A stretch of 64,000 nt of DNA from Dokdonella sp. (lineage in GTDB: Bacteria; Pseudomonadota; Gammaproteobacteria; Xanthomonadales; Rhodanobacteraceae): contig NZ_JAHCAQ010000012.1 in NCBI RefSeq assembly GCF_019634845.1, positions 1 through 64,000 on the forward strand, given 5' to 3'. The position numbers were made by a program, and so were the translations under genes. Under the pieces are notes generated by a model that worked only from the letters and a program-made list of their open reading frames with translations, was not told the origin of the DNA and made no database searches. Positions 1 to 12,189 of this stretch are shown one piece after another (position 1 is the first letter of the stretch; each line of letters starts with the position of its first letter).

Positions 1-734
1 CAGATGTAGCCGCGGCCATCGGCATCGGAGTTGAACTGGTAATGGCCGACCGCGCGGATCTGTGCCGGATAGGGCTGGCCGAGCGGACAGGCCACGTTGA
101 TGTTGCAGGCACCCGAGGTGCCGGGGCCGGTGGCCTTGGCGCGGTCGAACAGATCGCGGAAACCGGCGCCGACGGCCGTGATCGTGAGTGGGCTTGAGTG
201 CCCTTCGGCCAGCGCGGCCGGGACCTGCAGTTCGATCGTCGCCGTGTCGCCGGGCAGCAGCGACGAATGGAAGCTGCCGGCCAGTGCGTCGGCGCGCGTG
301 TAGGGTCCCTGGTAGTAGCCATCGGCACCGATCAGGTACAGGCGCGCGCCGCGCGGCAGCTCGTAGCGGCCGAAATCCACGCGCAGGTCGGTGGCGCCGG
401 GAGCCTGCACGCGCAGGCGCCACACCGCGAGTCCGTCGCTGCGGTCCCAGCGGCCGTCATGGACGGTGTCGAAGGCGGTTTCGCGCAGGTCCGCGACATG
501 CAGGCGCTTGTCGCGATTCGCGCTGGCGCGCGCGGTGCGGTCGATCTCGGCGGCGCGTGCGGCGGCGTCGATGCCGCGCACGGTTGCGAGCGGCACGTCG
601 GCACCGATCTTGGCGACGGCACGCAGGCTCAGCGGCGGTTCGCCCTGGCGCGCGGCGGCAGCGCCGGTCAGCAGCAGCAAGGCCAGCAAGGCAGTGCGTG
701 GCAGTCGGCAACGGGCGGCGTGAGGCTGGGTCAT
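1..734 (-). CDS. Secreted lysyl-endopeptidase-like serine protease, 5' part only
   Basis: The gene reads leftward from ATG at 734 and runs off the window edge, so about 244 N-terminal residues are visible and no stop is seen. The product begins with a Sec signal peptide (basic start, then a run LLALLLLTGA near residues 16-25). It continues through a long beta-rich propeptide and reaches GACNINVACP near residue 208, followed by IRAVGHYQF. That pairing matches the start of mature Achromobacter-type protease I (lysyl endopeptidase, S1 fold), in which a Cys pair opens the mature chain. The catalytic His, Asp and Ser would lie beyond the edge and are not visible. The likely role is extracellular protein digestion. 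It sits 77 bases downstream of the oxygenase gene on the same strand. The family is confident; activity cannot be judged. Confidence 0.8.
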   Translation of the reverse strand, partial: MTQPHAARCRLPRTALLALLLLTGAAAARQGEPPLSLRAVAKIGADVPLATVRGIDAAARAAEIDRTARASANRDKRLHVADLRETAFDTVHDGRWDRSDGLAVWRLRVQAPGATDLRVDFGRYELPRGARLYLIGADGYYQGPYTRADALAGSFHSSLLPGDTATIELQVPAALAEGHSSPLTITAVGAGFRDLFDRAKATGPGTSGACNINVACPLGQPYPAQIRAVGHYQFNSDADGRGYI

Positions 735-811
735 GGTCGGCTCCGGATCGTGGTCGCAAGCATACGCGGCCCGGCGCCGGCGTTGCGAGACGCCCGCCGC
801 CGCGCGTGCAC

Positions 812-1531
812 TCAATCGCGGTGGGCGGCGTTGCGGTCGCGGTTGGCGCCCAACCGCTGGTCGAGGCGGCCGAACAACTGCTTGATCCAGCGCGTGAAGC
901 GGCCACGCCGCGTCTTGCGCTGCTTGTCCTGTTCGCTGGTCAGCCACGCGACCTGGATCACGCGCCGTTCGCCTTCCCACGGCAGGTGCCCATGGAAGGA
1001 ATTGTCGGCACGACGGAACGCGACGAGGTTGCCGTACAGGGGGCGGATCTCGGGCGCCACCATGTCGTCGATGTCGTCGATGCGGTTGAGGAAGCGCAGG
1101 CAGCCTTCGCTGCCTTCGGGCCAGCGCTCATTGAGGTAGAGCAGGGCGGTGACGACTTTGGACTTGCTGTCGGTGTGGATCGTGCCGTGGCGGCGATTGA
1201 GCGCGCGGCACAAGGTCACCAGCACCGGGAAGCGGCTGAGGCCGTCGATGCCGAGCGGCGCGCCGATCGCATCGGCGAAGTCGGGTGCGACCAGCTCCGC
1301 GATCAGGCGGTTGATCGCGGGGCCACATTCGGCGGGGTCGTGCGGAAAGAAGCCGGCGCCCGCATAACGCGGAAAATCGCGTGCCAGTTCGGCGGCCGCC
1401 TGCGGCGGCAATTGACCCGGTGCGACCAGGAACGCGAAGGGTTCGCTGTGCACGACGGTTTCACGCTGCGCCAGGCGCTGCCGGTCGAGCAGCGCGACGC
1501 TCGGAGCAGCGCTGGCGGCGGCGTTCAGCAT
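812..1531 (-). CDS. 2-oxoglutarate/Fe(II)-dependent oxygenase (prolyl 4-hydroxylase-like)
   Basis: The 239-residue protein shows the double-stranded beta-helix metal site: HTDSK supplies the H-x-D pair and a distal His lies in FHGHLPW, with a following Arg-rich strand ([11 protein letters not shown]) that would bind 2-oxoglutarate. It belongs to the 2OG-Fe(II) oxygenase superfamily, many members of which hydroxylate Pro or other side chains; the substrate here is unknown. The C-terminus is strongly basic ([12 protein letters not shown]), perhaps contacting nucleic acid or membrane. I chose the ATG at 1531 because the domain starts just after it and a TATACT box lies 31-36 bases upstream. The open frame continues further upstream but would run into the carA promoter. 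It is transcribed divergently from carA. Confidence 0.8.
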   Translation of the reverse strand: MLNAAASAAPSVALLDRQRLAQRETVVHSEPFAFLVAPGQLPPQAAAELARDFPRYAGAGFFPHDPAECGPAINRLIAELVAPDFADAIGAPLGIDGLSRFPVLVTLCRALNRRHGTIHTDSKSKVVTALLYLNERWPEGSEGCLRFLNRIDDIDDMVAPEIRPLYGNLVAFRRADNSFHGHLPWEGERRVIQVAWLTSEQDKQRKTRRGRFTRWIKQLFGRLDQRLGANRDRNAAHRD

Positions 1532-1561
1532 GCCGATAGCTGCGTGGGCGACGATGGCGCG

Positions 1562-1567
1562 AGTATA
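1562..1567 (-). promoter_or_regulatory. Putative -10 box for the 2OG oxygenase gene
   Basis: On the minus strand the sequence reads TATACT, five of six matches to the sigma-70 -10 consensus, 31 bases ahead of the ATG at 1531. The -35 region 17 bases further upstream (CGTCAC) is poor. The box overlaps the spacing zone of the divergent carA promoter, so the two promoters are nearly back to back. Confidence 0.4.
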
Positions 1568-1576
1568 CGCCTGCGG

Positions 1577-1605
1577 TGGACAGCGTGACGGGCCATCCCT
1601 AGAAT
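1577..1605 (+). promoter_or_regulatory. carA promoter, sigma-70 type
   Basis: TGGACA at 1577-1582 and TAGAAT at 1600-1605 are separated by exactly 17 bases, each one mismatch from the TTGACA/TATAAT consensus. The start point would fall near 1612, leaving a leader of about 100 bases before the carA ATG at 1713. The leader is long enough for control by pyrimidines or arginine, but I see no clear attenuator or operator in it. Confidence 0.6.
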
Positions 1606-1712
1606 TCGCACTCGCCTCGATTCCACCGATCACGCCTCGCGCACTGCGACCCAGTTCGCGAGCGCTGCCGCACGCGGCATCGGTGGCCCCGCTTCCGAAC
1701 CCAGGCGAATCC

Positions 1713-2852
1713 ATGACGCTTCCAGCACTACTCGCACTCGCCGACGGCAGTCTGTTCCACGGCGTGGCCATTGGCGCGAGCGGCCAGACCTGCGGTGAAG
1801 TCGTGTTCAACACGGCGATGACCGGTTATCAGGAAATGCTGACCGATCCTTCGTATGCACAGCAGATCGTCACGCTGACCTATCCGCATGTTGGCAACAC
1901 CGGCTGCTGCGCGGCCGACGAGGAGTCCGCGCGCGTGCACGCGGCAGGCCTGGTCATCCGCGATCTGCCGCTGCTCGCCAGCAACTGGCGCAGCGAGGAG
2001 AGTCTGGGCCAGTACCTGCGCCGGCACGGCATCGTCGCCATCGCCGAGATCGACACCCGCCGCCTGACCCGCATGCTCAGCCGCGACGGTGCGCAGAACG
2101 GCTGCATCATGGCGGGCGCGCAGATCGATCCGGCCGCCGCGCTGGCCGCCGCGCGTGCGTTTCCCGGGCTTGGCGGCGCCGACCTGGCCAAGGTGGTGTC
2201 GGTGCGCGAGGTCGCTGCCTGGCACGAGGGCAGCTACGACCTCGACGGCGCGGCGTTTCAGCAGCCCAGCGCGCGGCGCCGCGTGGTCGCCTACGATTTC
2301 GGCGTCAAGCACAACATCCTGCGCATGCTGGCCGATCGCGGCTGTGCGCTCACGCTGGTGCCGGCGCAGACACCCGCGCGCGACGTGCTGGCGCTCAAGC
2401 CCGACGGTGTGTTCCTGTCCAATGGCCCGGGCGACCCGGCCGCCTGCGACTACGCGATCGCGGCCACACGCGAGCTGCTGCAGGCAAAGGTTCCGCTGTT
2501 CGGCATCTGCCTCGGCCACCAGCTGCTCGCCCTCGCCGCCGGCGCGCGCACGGTCAAGATGAAATTCAGCCACCATGGCGCCAACCATCCGGTGATCGAC
2601 CTCGACAGCGGGCGCGTCATGATCACGAGCCAGAACCACGGCTTTGCCGTGGACGCGGACACGCTGCCGGCGAATCTGCGCGCGACCCATCGCTCGCTGT
2701 TCGACGGCACGTTGCAGGGCATCGCGTTCACCGATGCGCCTGCCTTCGGCTTCCAGGGCCACCCGGAAGCAAGCCCCGGCCCGCATGACGCGGCCGGCCT
2801 GTTCGATCGTTTCATCCACCTCATGGAGGCGCACGCGGTCGCCGCGGCGTAA
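1713..2852 (+). CDS. carA: Carbamoyl-phosphate synthase small (glutaminase) subunit
   Basis: The 379-residue protein hydrolyses glutamine and passes ammonia to CarB to make carbamoyl phosphate for pyrimidine and arginine synthesis. The N-terminal small-subunit domain (about 1-150, with [18 protein letters not shown]) is followed by a class I glutamine amidotransferase domain (about 190-370). The nucleophile is Cys266 in GICLGHQ and the other catalytic residues are His350 and Glu352 in HPE. SNGPGDP is also conserved. Length matches E. coli CarA (382). The ATG at 1713 starts at the normal [12 protein letters not shown] boundary; the upstream open frame is non-coding leader. It is first in the carA-x-carB-greA transcription unit. 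Confidence 0.97.
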   Translation: MTLPALLALADGSLFHGVAIGASGQTCGEVVFNTAMTGYQEMLTDPSYAQQIVTLTYPHVGNTGCCAADEESARVHAAGLVIRDLPLLASNWRSEESLGQYLRRHGIVAIAEIDTRRLTRMLSRDGAQNGCIMAGAQIDPAAALAAARAFPGLGGADLAKVVSVREVAAWHEGSYDLDGAAFQQPSARRRVVAYDFGVKHNILRMLADRGCALTLVPAQTPARDVLALKPDGVFLSNGPGDPAACDYAIAATRELLQAKVPLFGICLGHQLLALAAGARTVKMKFSHHGANHPVIDLDSGRVMITSQNHGFAVDADTLPANLRATHRSLFDGTLQGIAFTDAPAFGFQGHPEASPGPHDAAGLFDRFIHLMEAHAVAAA

Positions 2853-2857
2853 TTGAA

Positions 2858-3242
2858 ATGCACCGAATCGCACATCTGGCACTGATCCTGTCCGTCGCCC
2901 TCGCCGCGAGCACCGCCGTGGCCGCCGCGCCGCCGCAGGCGCCTGCCGCCAAGTCGGCCAAGGCCAAGGCCGCGGCGAAGGCCGAGCCGGTCACGCCGAC
3001 CGCGCACGTCGTCGAATACGCCGAGCTGGAGGACCATGTCGGCGACACGATCATCGTGGAAACCACGCTCGACACCGTGCGCCGCGGCAAGCTCGTGCGC
3101 TACACCAACCCTGGGCTGACGCTGCAGCTCGGGCCCGAAGACGGCTCGATCGAGCTGGAGATTCCGCACGAGACCGTGCGCAACGTCAGCGTGGTCGCCA
3201 GCGATGCCGCGCCGGCAGGCAAGGACGGGCAGGACGGCAACA

Positions 3243-3259
<17 letters not shown>
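2858..3259 (+). CDS. Small exported protein between carA and carB, function unknown
   Basis: This 133-residue protein has a classic signal peptide ([18 protein letters not shown]), then an Ala/Lys-rich linker ([12 protein letters not shown]). A compact beta-rich domain of about 75 residues follows ([21 protein letters not shown]), ending in a polar tail. The start is 5 bases after the carA stop and the end overlaps the carB start by 17 bases, so it is probably translationally coupled to carB. I recall small unnamed proteins in this position in other Xanthomonadales, but I do not recognise a family. The predicted site is the periplasm, which makes a direct role in carbamoyl-phosphate synthesis unlikely. 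Confidence 0.75.
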
Positions 3260-6475
<3,216 letters not shown>

Positions 6476-6479
<4 letters not shown>

Positions 6480-6955
6480 ACCGTCCGCCGATGACCAAGA
6501 AGGGCGCCGAGCGCCTGCGTGGCGAGCTCGAACGCCTCAAGGGCGAGGAGCGGCCGCGCATCATTGCCGCGATCGCCGAGGCGCGCGCGCACGGCGACCT
6601 CAAGGAGAACGCCGAGTACCACGCCGCGCGCGAGCTGCAGGGCTTCATCGAAGGCCGCATCAACGAACTGGAGGCCGTGCTGTCGACGGCCGAGATCATC
6701 GACATCGCCCGCCTCAACGCCGGTAAGCGCATCGTGTTCGGCGCGACGGTCGAGCTGGCCGACGAGGATTCGGGCGAGGAAGTGAGCTACCAGATCGTCG
6801 GCGACCTCGAGGCCGACATCAAGCAGCGCCTGATCTCGGTGTCCTCGCCGTTCGCGCGCGCACTGATTGGCAAGAGCGAAGGCGACAGTTTCGAGTTCGT
6901 GGCGCCCAACGGCACGCGCAACTACGAGATCCTCGCGGTGCGTTACGACACCTGA
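6476..6955 (+). CDS. greA: Transcription elongation factor GreA
   Basis: This 159-residue factor rescues backtracked RNA polymerase by stimulating cleavage of the extruded RNA 3' end. The N-terminal coiled coil carries the acidic tip ([14 protein letters not shown], residues about 37-50), and the C-terminal FKBP-like domain includes [10 protein letters not shown]. The ATG overlaps the carB stop (ATGA), indicating coupling. A second ATG lies five codons in (MTKKG), but the first gives the usual length of about 158. The carB-greA-recJ order is that of the Xanthomonas rpf region, except that no gene corresponding to rpfE lies between greA and recJ here. Confidence 0.95.
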
Positions 6956-6973
6956 GGCGCGACGCACGGCGCC

Positions 6974-8740
6974 GTGAACGCGATCGAGATCCGCCGCCGG
7001 GCGCCGGTGGAGAGTGCCGGTTGGCCCGCCGATCTGCACCCGCTGCTGGCGCGCATCTATGCGCTGCGCGGCCTCGATCCGGCGGCGTTGGCGCGCTCGC
7101 GGCTGGCGGACCTGGTGCCACCCGAACCGATGGCCGGCCTCGCACAGGCCTGCGAAGTCCTCGCCGACGCGATCGCGCGCGACCTCGCGATCTGCGTGGT
7201 GGGTGATTTCGATGCCGACGGTGCCACCGGCACGGCGGTGGCGGTGCGCGGGCTGCGTCTGCTCGGCGCGCGCCGCCTGTCATGGCGCGTGCCGCACCGC
7301 GCCCGTGAAGGCTACGGTCTGTCGCCGGCGCTGGTCGACTCGCTGCAGGAGCCGCTGCCCGATCTCATCCTCACGGTCGACAACGGCATCGCCGCCCATG
7401 CCGGCGTGGCGGCAGCCGCAGCGCGCGGCATGCGCGTGATCGTGACCGACCACCACCTGCCCGGCGCCACCTTGCCGGCGGCTGCGGCGATCGTGAATCC
7501 CAACCTGGCTGCGCCGGCGCCGCGCGTGGACGAGCCGATCGGTCACGATGAGCTGACGCCGCTCGCTGCAACGAGCCAGGCCAATCCGCTACGACAGCTG
7601 TGTGGCGCCGGCGTCATGTTCTACCTGCTGCTCGCGCTGCGCGCGCGACTGCAGCGGCGCGAGGTGGATCTGGCCAGTGTGCTCGATCTCGTCGCGCTGG
7701 GCACCGTGGCCGACCTCGTCGCGCTCGACCACAACAACCGCATCCTGGTTGCCGCGGGCCTGCGCCGAATTCGGGCGCGGCGCTGCTGCGCCGGCATCCT
7801 GGCCCTGCTTGACTGCGCCGGCCGTGATCCCGCGCGGACCACCGCCGCCGACCTCGGCTACGTACTCGGCCCGCGCATCAATGCTGCCGGCCGCCTCGAG
7901 GACATGGGCATCGGCATCGAATGCCTGCTCAGCGATGATGCGGTGCAGGCGGCGGACCTCGCCGCGCGGCTGTCGGCGATCAACACGCAGCGCCAGGAAC
8001 TGCAGGCTGACATGGTCGAGCAAGGCGAGGCGCTGGTGGCCAGCTATCTCACGCGCCACGGCGCCGACGCGCTGCCGCATGGCGTGGTGCTGCACGAGGC
8101 CGACTGGCATCCGGGCGTGGTCGGACTGGTCGCTTCGCGGCTCAAGGAGCGCCTGCATCGTCCCGTGGTTGCCTGCGCGCCGGCGGCACCGGGCAGCAGC
8201 GAGCTGCGCGCTTCGGCGCGGTCGATTGCCGGTTTCCACCTGCGCGATGCGCTGGCCGAGGTCGATGCGCGCTGCCCGGGACTCATCGCACGCTTCGGCG
8301 GCCACGCGATGGCCGCCGGACTCACGCTCGAATACCGCGACCTGGCGCGCTTTGCGGCCGAGTTCGATGCGGTGGCGCGGCGCCACCTCGACCCGCAGGC
8401 GCTCGAGCGGTTCGTGTGGAGCGACGGTGAGCTGGCCGTGGACGAGTTCACCGCGGCGGCCGCGCATGCGCTGCGCTACGGCGGGCCGTGGGGTCAGGGC
8501 TTCGCCGAGCCCCAGTTCGACAACGAATTCACGGTCGAGTCGGTGCGCGTGGTCGGCGACCGGCATCTCAAGCTGCGGCTGCGTCCGCCTGGCGGCGAAG
8601 CCGTCGACGCGATCGCGTTCGGCGCGCGTGACTGCCTGCCGCTGGCGCCCCGGCTGCGTGCGCTGTTCCAGCTCGACCTCAACGACTGGAACGGGCGCGA
8701 AAGCCTGCAGTTGCTGATCCGGCAGCTGGCGCCGGCCTGA
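6974..8740 (+). CDS. recJ: Single-stranded-DNA 5'-3' exonuclease RecJ
   Basis: The 588-residue DHH-superfamily nuclease acts in RecF-pathway recombination, mismatch repair and base-excision repair. Visible motifs are GDFDADG (residues 77-83, metal ligands), VDNGIAAH, the signature DHH at 159-161 in TDHHLPG, and the DHHA1 RNA-binding block with RFGGHAMAAGLTL. The C-terminal OB domain follows (KLRLRPPGGEAVDAIAFG). Length compares with E. coli RecJ (577). Translation starts at GTG 6974, 18 bases after greA; no earlier in-frame start fits the N-terminus. It lies within the rpf-type gene order. Confidence 0.95.
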   Translation: MNAIEIRRRAPVESAGWPADLHPLLARIYALRGLDPAALARSRLADLVPPEPMAGLAQACEVLADAIARDLAICVVGDFDADGATGTAVAVRGLRLLGARRLSWRVPHRAREGYGLSPALVDSLQEPLPDLILTVDNGIAAHAGVAAAAARGMRVIVTDHHLPGATLPAAAAIVNPNLAAPAPRVDEPIGHDELTPLAATSQANPLRQLCGAGVMFYLLLALRARLQRREVDLASVLDLVALGTVADLVALDHNNRILVAAGLRRIRARRCCAGILALLDCAGRDPARTTAADLGYVLGPRINAAGRLEDMGIGIECLLSDDAVQAADLAARLSAINTQRQELQADMVEQGEALVASYLTRHGADALPHGVVLHEADWHPGVVGLVASRLKERLHRPVVACAPAAPGSSELRASARSIAGFHLRDALAEVDARCPGLIARFGGHAMAAGLTLEYRDLARFAAEFDAVARRHLDPQALERFVWSDGELAVDEFTAAAAHALRYGGPWGQGFAEPQFDNEFTVESVRVVGDRHLKLRLRPPGGEAVDAIAFGARDCLPLAPRLRALFQLDLNDWNGRESLQLLIRQLAPA

Positions 8741-8793
8741 GGCCGTGGGGGCACGCGCGTGACGCCGTGTGCCGCATCGCGCTGGAGCACAGG

Positions 8794-8799
8794 TAGAAT
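8794..8799 (+). promoter_or_regulatory. Putative -10 box for prfB-lysS
   Basis: TAGAAT lies 28 bases before the prfB ATG. The same hexamer sits ahead of carA, the Pycsar-like gene, pyrG, the cyclase gene and (minus strand) the DUF1800 gene, suggesting a local consensus -10. The matching -35 region (GCCGCA) is weak. Confidence 0.4.
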
Positions 8800-8826
8800 G
8801 GCGCGTTTCAGCGTGATGCCACGACC

Positions 8827-9952
8827 ATGATCGAGACCAATCCCATCGCCAACCAGATCACTGAACTCGCCGAGCGCGTTGCCTCGCTCAGGGGGTATCT
8901 TTGACTTCGATGCCAAGGCCGAGCGGCTCGAGGAAGTCACGCGGGAACTGGAAAGTCCGGACGTCTGGGACAATCCCCAGCGCGCGCAGGATCTCGGCCG
9001 CGAGCGCGCCGCGCTCGACCGCATCGTCGGCGGCATCCGCAGCCTGAGCGATTCGCTGGCCGAGGCTGGCGAACTGCTCGAACTGGCAGTCGCCGAGAGC
9101 GACGAGGGGACCGCGCTGGCGGTGGCGGCCGACGTCGAGCAGCTAGCACGCGCGGTCGAGCAGCTCGAGTTCCAGCGCATGTTCTCGGGCGAGATGGACG
9201 GCGCCAATGCGTTCGTCGATATCCAGGCCGGGGCCGGTGGCACCGAAGCCCAGGACTGGGCCGAGATGCTGCTGCGGATGTACCTGCGCTGGGCCGAGTC
9301 GCGTGGCTGGAAGACCGAGCTGCTCGAAGTGAGCGCGGGCGAAGTGGCCGGCATCAAGAGCGCCACCTTCCGCGTCGAGGGCGACCACGCCTATGGCTGG
9401 CTCAAGACCGAGATCGGCGTGCACCGGCTCGTGCGCAAGTCGCCGTTCGATTCGGACAACCGGCGTCACACCAGCTTCACCTCGGTGTTCGTTTCGCCCG
9501 AGGTGGACGACGACATCGACATCGAGATCAATCCGGCCGACCTCAAGACCGACGTCTACCGTTCGTCCGGTGCCGGTGGCCAGCACGTCAACAAGACCGA
9601 GTCGGCGGTGCGCATCACGCATGTGCCCTCGGGCGTGGTGGTGGCCTGCCAGACCGAGCGCAGCCAGCATGCCAATCGCGACCGCGCGATGAAGATGCTC
9701 AAGGCCAAGCTGTACGAGATCGAGGTGCAGAAGCGCAATGCCGAGAAGGATCGCCTCGAGGCCGGCAAGTCCGACATCGGCTGGGGCAGCCAGATCCGCA
9801 ACTATGTGCTCGACCAATCGCGAATCAAGGATCTGCGCACCGGCATTGAGCGCAGCGACACGCAGAAGGTGCTCGACGGCGATCTGGATGAATTCATCGA
9901 AGCCAGCCTCAAGGCCGGCCTCGATGCGGGCGCCAGGCGCGTTGATGCATGA
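8827..9952 (+). CDS. prfB: Peptide chain release factor 2 (programmed +1 frameshift)
   Basis: RF2 recognises UGA and UAA stop codons and triggers peptide release. The gene is two open frames: codons 1-25 from ATG 8827 end at an in-frame TGA at 8902-8904, and translation resumes one base downstream at GAC 8903. The joined product is 374 residues. SPF at 205-207 is the stop-codon tripeptide and GGQ at 250-252 is the peptidyl-transferase-centre motif. Length matches RF2 (365 in E. coli). A caller that ignores frameshifting would start this gene too late, inside it at 8879. lysS follows, as in many gammaproteobacteria. Confidence 0.97.
8890..8905 (+). promoter_or_regulatory. prfB autoregulatory +1 frameshift signal
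   Basis: The site reads AGGGGG, three bases, then CTT TGA C. The first six bases act as an internal Shine-Dalgarno, CTT is the slippery codon, and TGA followed by C is a weak RF2 stop. When RF2 is scarce the ribosome slips +1 into the main frame, so RF2 limits its own synthesis. This is the canonical bacterial arrangement with standard spacing. Confidence 0.95.
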
Positions 9953-9969
9953 ACAGCAGGGAACAGGCC

Positions 9970-11496
9970 ATGACTGACGGCACCAAGGCGGCTGACGCAG
10001 GCGAGCACGCGCCGGCCGTGATCGACGACAACCGGCTCATCGCCGAACGGCGCGACAAGCTGCGCGCACTGCGCGCGCACGGCATCGCGTTTCCCAACGA
10101 TTTCCGTCCCGACGCCTTTGCCGGCGACCTGCAGGCCGAATACGAGGGCAAGGATGATGCCGCCGTCGAGGCCGCGGCGCGCCACGTCAAGGTGGCCGGC
10201 CGCATGGTTCTCAAGCGCGGCCAGGGCAAGGTCAGCTTCGTGCAGATCCAGGACATGACCGGCCGCATTCAGCTGTTCGTGCAGGCCAACGTGCTGGGCG
10301 ATGTTTACGAGGCCTTCAAGGGCTGGGACATCGGCGACATCGTCGGCGCCGAAGGCAGCCTCATGCGCACCCGCACCGGTGAACTCAGCGTGCGCGTGGA
10401 GAGGCTGCGCCTGCTGACCAAGTCGCTGCGCCCGTTGCCCGACAAGTGGCATGGCATGGCCGATGTGGAACAGCGCTACCGCCAGCGCTACGTCGATCTC
10501 ATCGTCACCGAGCAGTCGCGCGCGGTGTTCCGCCTGCGCTCGCACGCGGTGCGCCACTTGCGCCATTTCCTCGATGCGCGGCGCTTTCTCGAAGTCGAGA
10601 CGCCGATGATGCACGTGATCCCGGGTGGCGCCACCGCGCGACCGTTCGTGACCCATCACAACGCGCTCGACCTCGACCTGTACCTGCGCGTGGCGCCCGA
10701 GCTCTATCTCAAGCGCCTCGTGGTGGGCGGCTTCGAGCGGGTCTACGAGATCAACCGCAATTTCCGCAATGAAGGCGTATCGACCCGCCACAATCCCGAG
10801 TTCACGATGCTCGAGTTGTACGAGGCCTACGCCAGCTACGAGGAAATCATGGATCTCACCGAGGCGATGATCCGCAGCACTGCGCGCGAGGTCCGCGGTA
10901 CGAGCGTGCTGAGCTGGGAAGGGCGCGACATCGACGTCGGTCCCGCCTTCCGGCGCTGGAAAATGGAAGACGCCGTGCTCGAACACAATCCGCAGATCGC
11001 GCGCACCGATCTACGCGATCGCGCGCGCATCGCGGCGCACGCGCAGCAGCTCGGCATCCAGGTCAAGGCCGGCTACGGCTGGGGCAAGATCGTGCTCGAG
11101 ATCTTCGAAAAGACCGTCGAGTCGTCGCTGGTCCAGCCCACCTTCATCACCACCCACCCGACCGAGGTGTCGCCGCTGGCGCGCGCCAACGACCACGACC
11201 CGGAAGTCACCGACCGCTTCGAGTTGTTCGTCGGCGGCAAGGAACTCGCCAACGGCTTCTCCGAGCTCAACGATCCGGAGGACCAGGCCGCACGCTTCCG
11301 CGCCCAGGTGGCCGAACTCGACTCGGGCGACGACGAGGCGATGCACTTCGACGCCGACTACATCCGCGCGCTCGAAGTCGGCCTGCCGCCGACCGGGGGG
11401 CTCGGCGTTGGCATCGACCGGCTCGTGATGCTGCTGGCCGACGTGCCCTCGATCCGCGATGTGCTGCTGTTCCCCTACATGCGCCCCGAGGCCTGA
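9970..11496 (+). CDS. lysS: Lysyl-tRNA synthetase, class II
   Basis: The 508-residue enzyme charges tRNA-Lys. An N-terminal OB-fold anticodon-binding domain (about 55-170, with [15 protein letters not shown]) precedes the class II core. Motif 2 is [18 protein letters not shown] and motif 3 is [12 protein letters not shown] near the C-terminus. Length matches LysS (505 in E. coli). ATG 9970 is preferred over the ATG at 9949 that overlaps the prfB stop, because AGGGAA precedes 9970 and MTDG resembles other LysS starts; the longer form is possible. Its position after prfB fits the rpf-locus order. Confidence 0.95.
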   Translation: MTDGTKAADAGEHAPAVIDDNRLIAERRDKLRALRAHGIAFPNDFRPDAFAGDLQAEYEGKDDAAVEAAARHVKVAGRMVLKRGQGKVSFVQIQDMTGRIQLFVQANVLGDVYEAFKGWDIGDIVGAEGSLMRTRTGELSVRVERLRLLTKSLRPLPDKWHGMADVEQRYRQRYVDLIVTEQSRAVFRLRSHAVRHLRHFLDARRFLEVETPMMHVIPGGATARPFVTHHNALDLDLYLRVAPELYLKRLVVGGFERVYEINRNFRNEGVSTRHNPEFTMLELYEAYASYEEIMDLTEAMIRSTAREVRGTSVLSWEGRDIDVGPAFRRWKMEDAVLEHNPQIARTDLRDRARIAAHAQQLGIQVKAGYGWGKIVLEIFEKTVESSLVQPTFITTHPTEVSPLARANDHDPEVTDRFELFVGGKELANGFSELNDPEDQAARFRAQVAELDSGDDEAMHFDADYIRALEVGLPPTGGLGVGIDRLVMLLADVPSIRDVLLFPYMRPEA

Positions 11497-11606
11497 TCGC
11501 GCTGCCGCGGCCGGCGGGCACGGCCTGCCGCGTGGCCCGGGTTGTTGACGCGGACGCCGCGGGCGGCGACAGTTGGCGGGGTCGGTGCGTCGCGCTTGCG
11601 CGCATT

Positions 11607-11622
11607 TGGCACGAGACTTGCT
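11607..11622 (+). promoter_or_regulatory. Sigma-54 (RpoN) promoter upstream of the PilZ gene
   Basis: TGGCACGAGACTTGCT matches the RpoN consensus TGGCACG-N4-TTGCW at every fixed position: GG at 11608-11609 and GC at 11620-11621 are exactly 10 bases apart. Transcription would start near 11633, leaving a leader of about 110 bases before the PilZ GTG. An enhancer-binding activator would be required; no activator gene lies nearby. The site is in the lysS-PilZ gap and oriented toward the PilZ gene. Confidence 0.7.
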
Positions 11623-11744
11623 TGTGATTGGACAGCGAGCGTCGTGAGCGCTGGCGACGCGCCCGGCTGGTGCGCCACCCGACGGTGCCGCCACCGTGCG
11701 CCGCCGCCGCGCGCGGTCGCGTCATGCTGGAATGAGGGGGCAGG

Positions 11745-12083
11745 GTGAACAACGGCGTAGCTATGCGCTCGGCGCGCATGACGATTCATTCGACGGCGCT
11801 GATCAGCCGCGGACTGGACAGTTGGAGCAGCGAAATCCTCGACATTTCCGCCACCGGTCTGCGCGCAGCACGGCCGCCGGGCTGGAATGGTCGGATCGAT
11901 GACACCTTCAACATCGACATGCTGATCGGGGACTCGCTCGACATCCATGTGGTGGCGCGCGTGGCCCGCATCGCCGACGACGAAATCGGCTTTGCGTACT
12001 CGCGCATTCCCGACGACAAGCAGGTGCCGCTGTGGACCCTGCTCGGGCGTTACGCCGACAGCGACGAGCCGTACGTGCCCTGA
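11745..12083 (+). CDS. PilZ-domain protein (putative c-di-GMP receptor)
   Basis: The 112-residue single-domain protein resembles PilZ receptors. An N-terminal arginine segment (MRSARMTIHST) precedes the D-x-S-x-x-G box DISATG at residues 33-38, and beta strands follow (DIHVVARVARI, EIGFAYSRI). The usual RxxxR switch is only loosely matched (R8-S-A-R11), so c-di-GMP binding is likely but not certain. It starts with GTG behind GAGGGGGCAGG, a good ribosome site. In Xanthomonas the stretch between lysS and rpfB carries rpfG, rpfC and rpfF; here this gene stands alone in that gap. It is convergent with the acyl-CoA ligase gene. Confidence 0.75.
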   Translation: MNNGVAMRSARMTIHSTALISRGLDSWSSEILDISATGLRAARPPGWNGRIDDTFNIDMLIGDSLDIHVVARVARIADDEIGFAYSRIPDDKQVPLWTLLGRYADSDEPYVP

Positions 12084-12189
12084 GCACGGCGCGACGGCCG
12101 CGGCGCTGCGGCCGGGCCGCGTCCGCGCCGCAGGCAGCGCCGCAGGCAGCGCGAACCGGCGGACCGCATCAGGCTGACTGGTGGCCCGC

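Noticed and set aside
8827-8904. prfB as a frameshifted pseudogene
   Set aside because: The in-frame TGA is the conserved autoregulatory frameshift with all its signals, so the gene is intact.
12092-12109. GGCCGC/GCGGCC hairpin between the PilZ and rpfB genes as a terminator
   Set aside because: Short stem, no T-run, and such palindromes are frequent by chance at this GC content.
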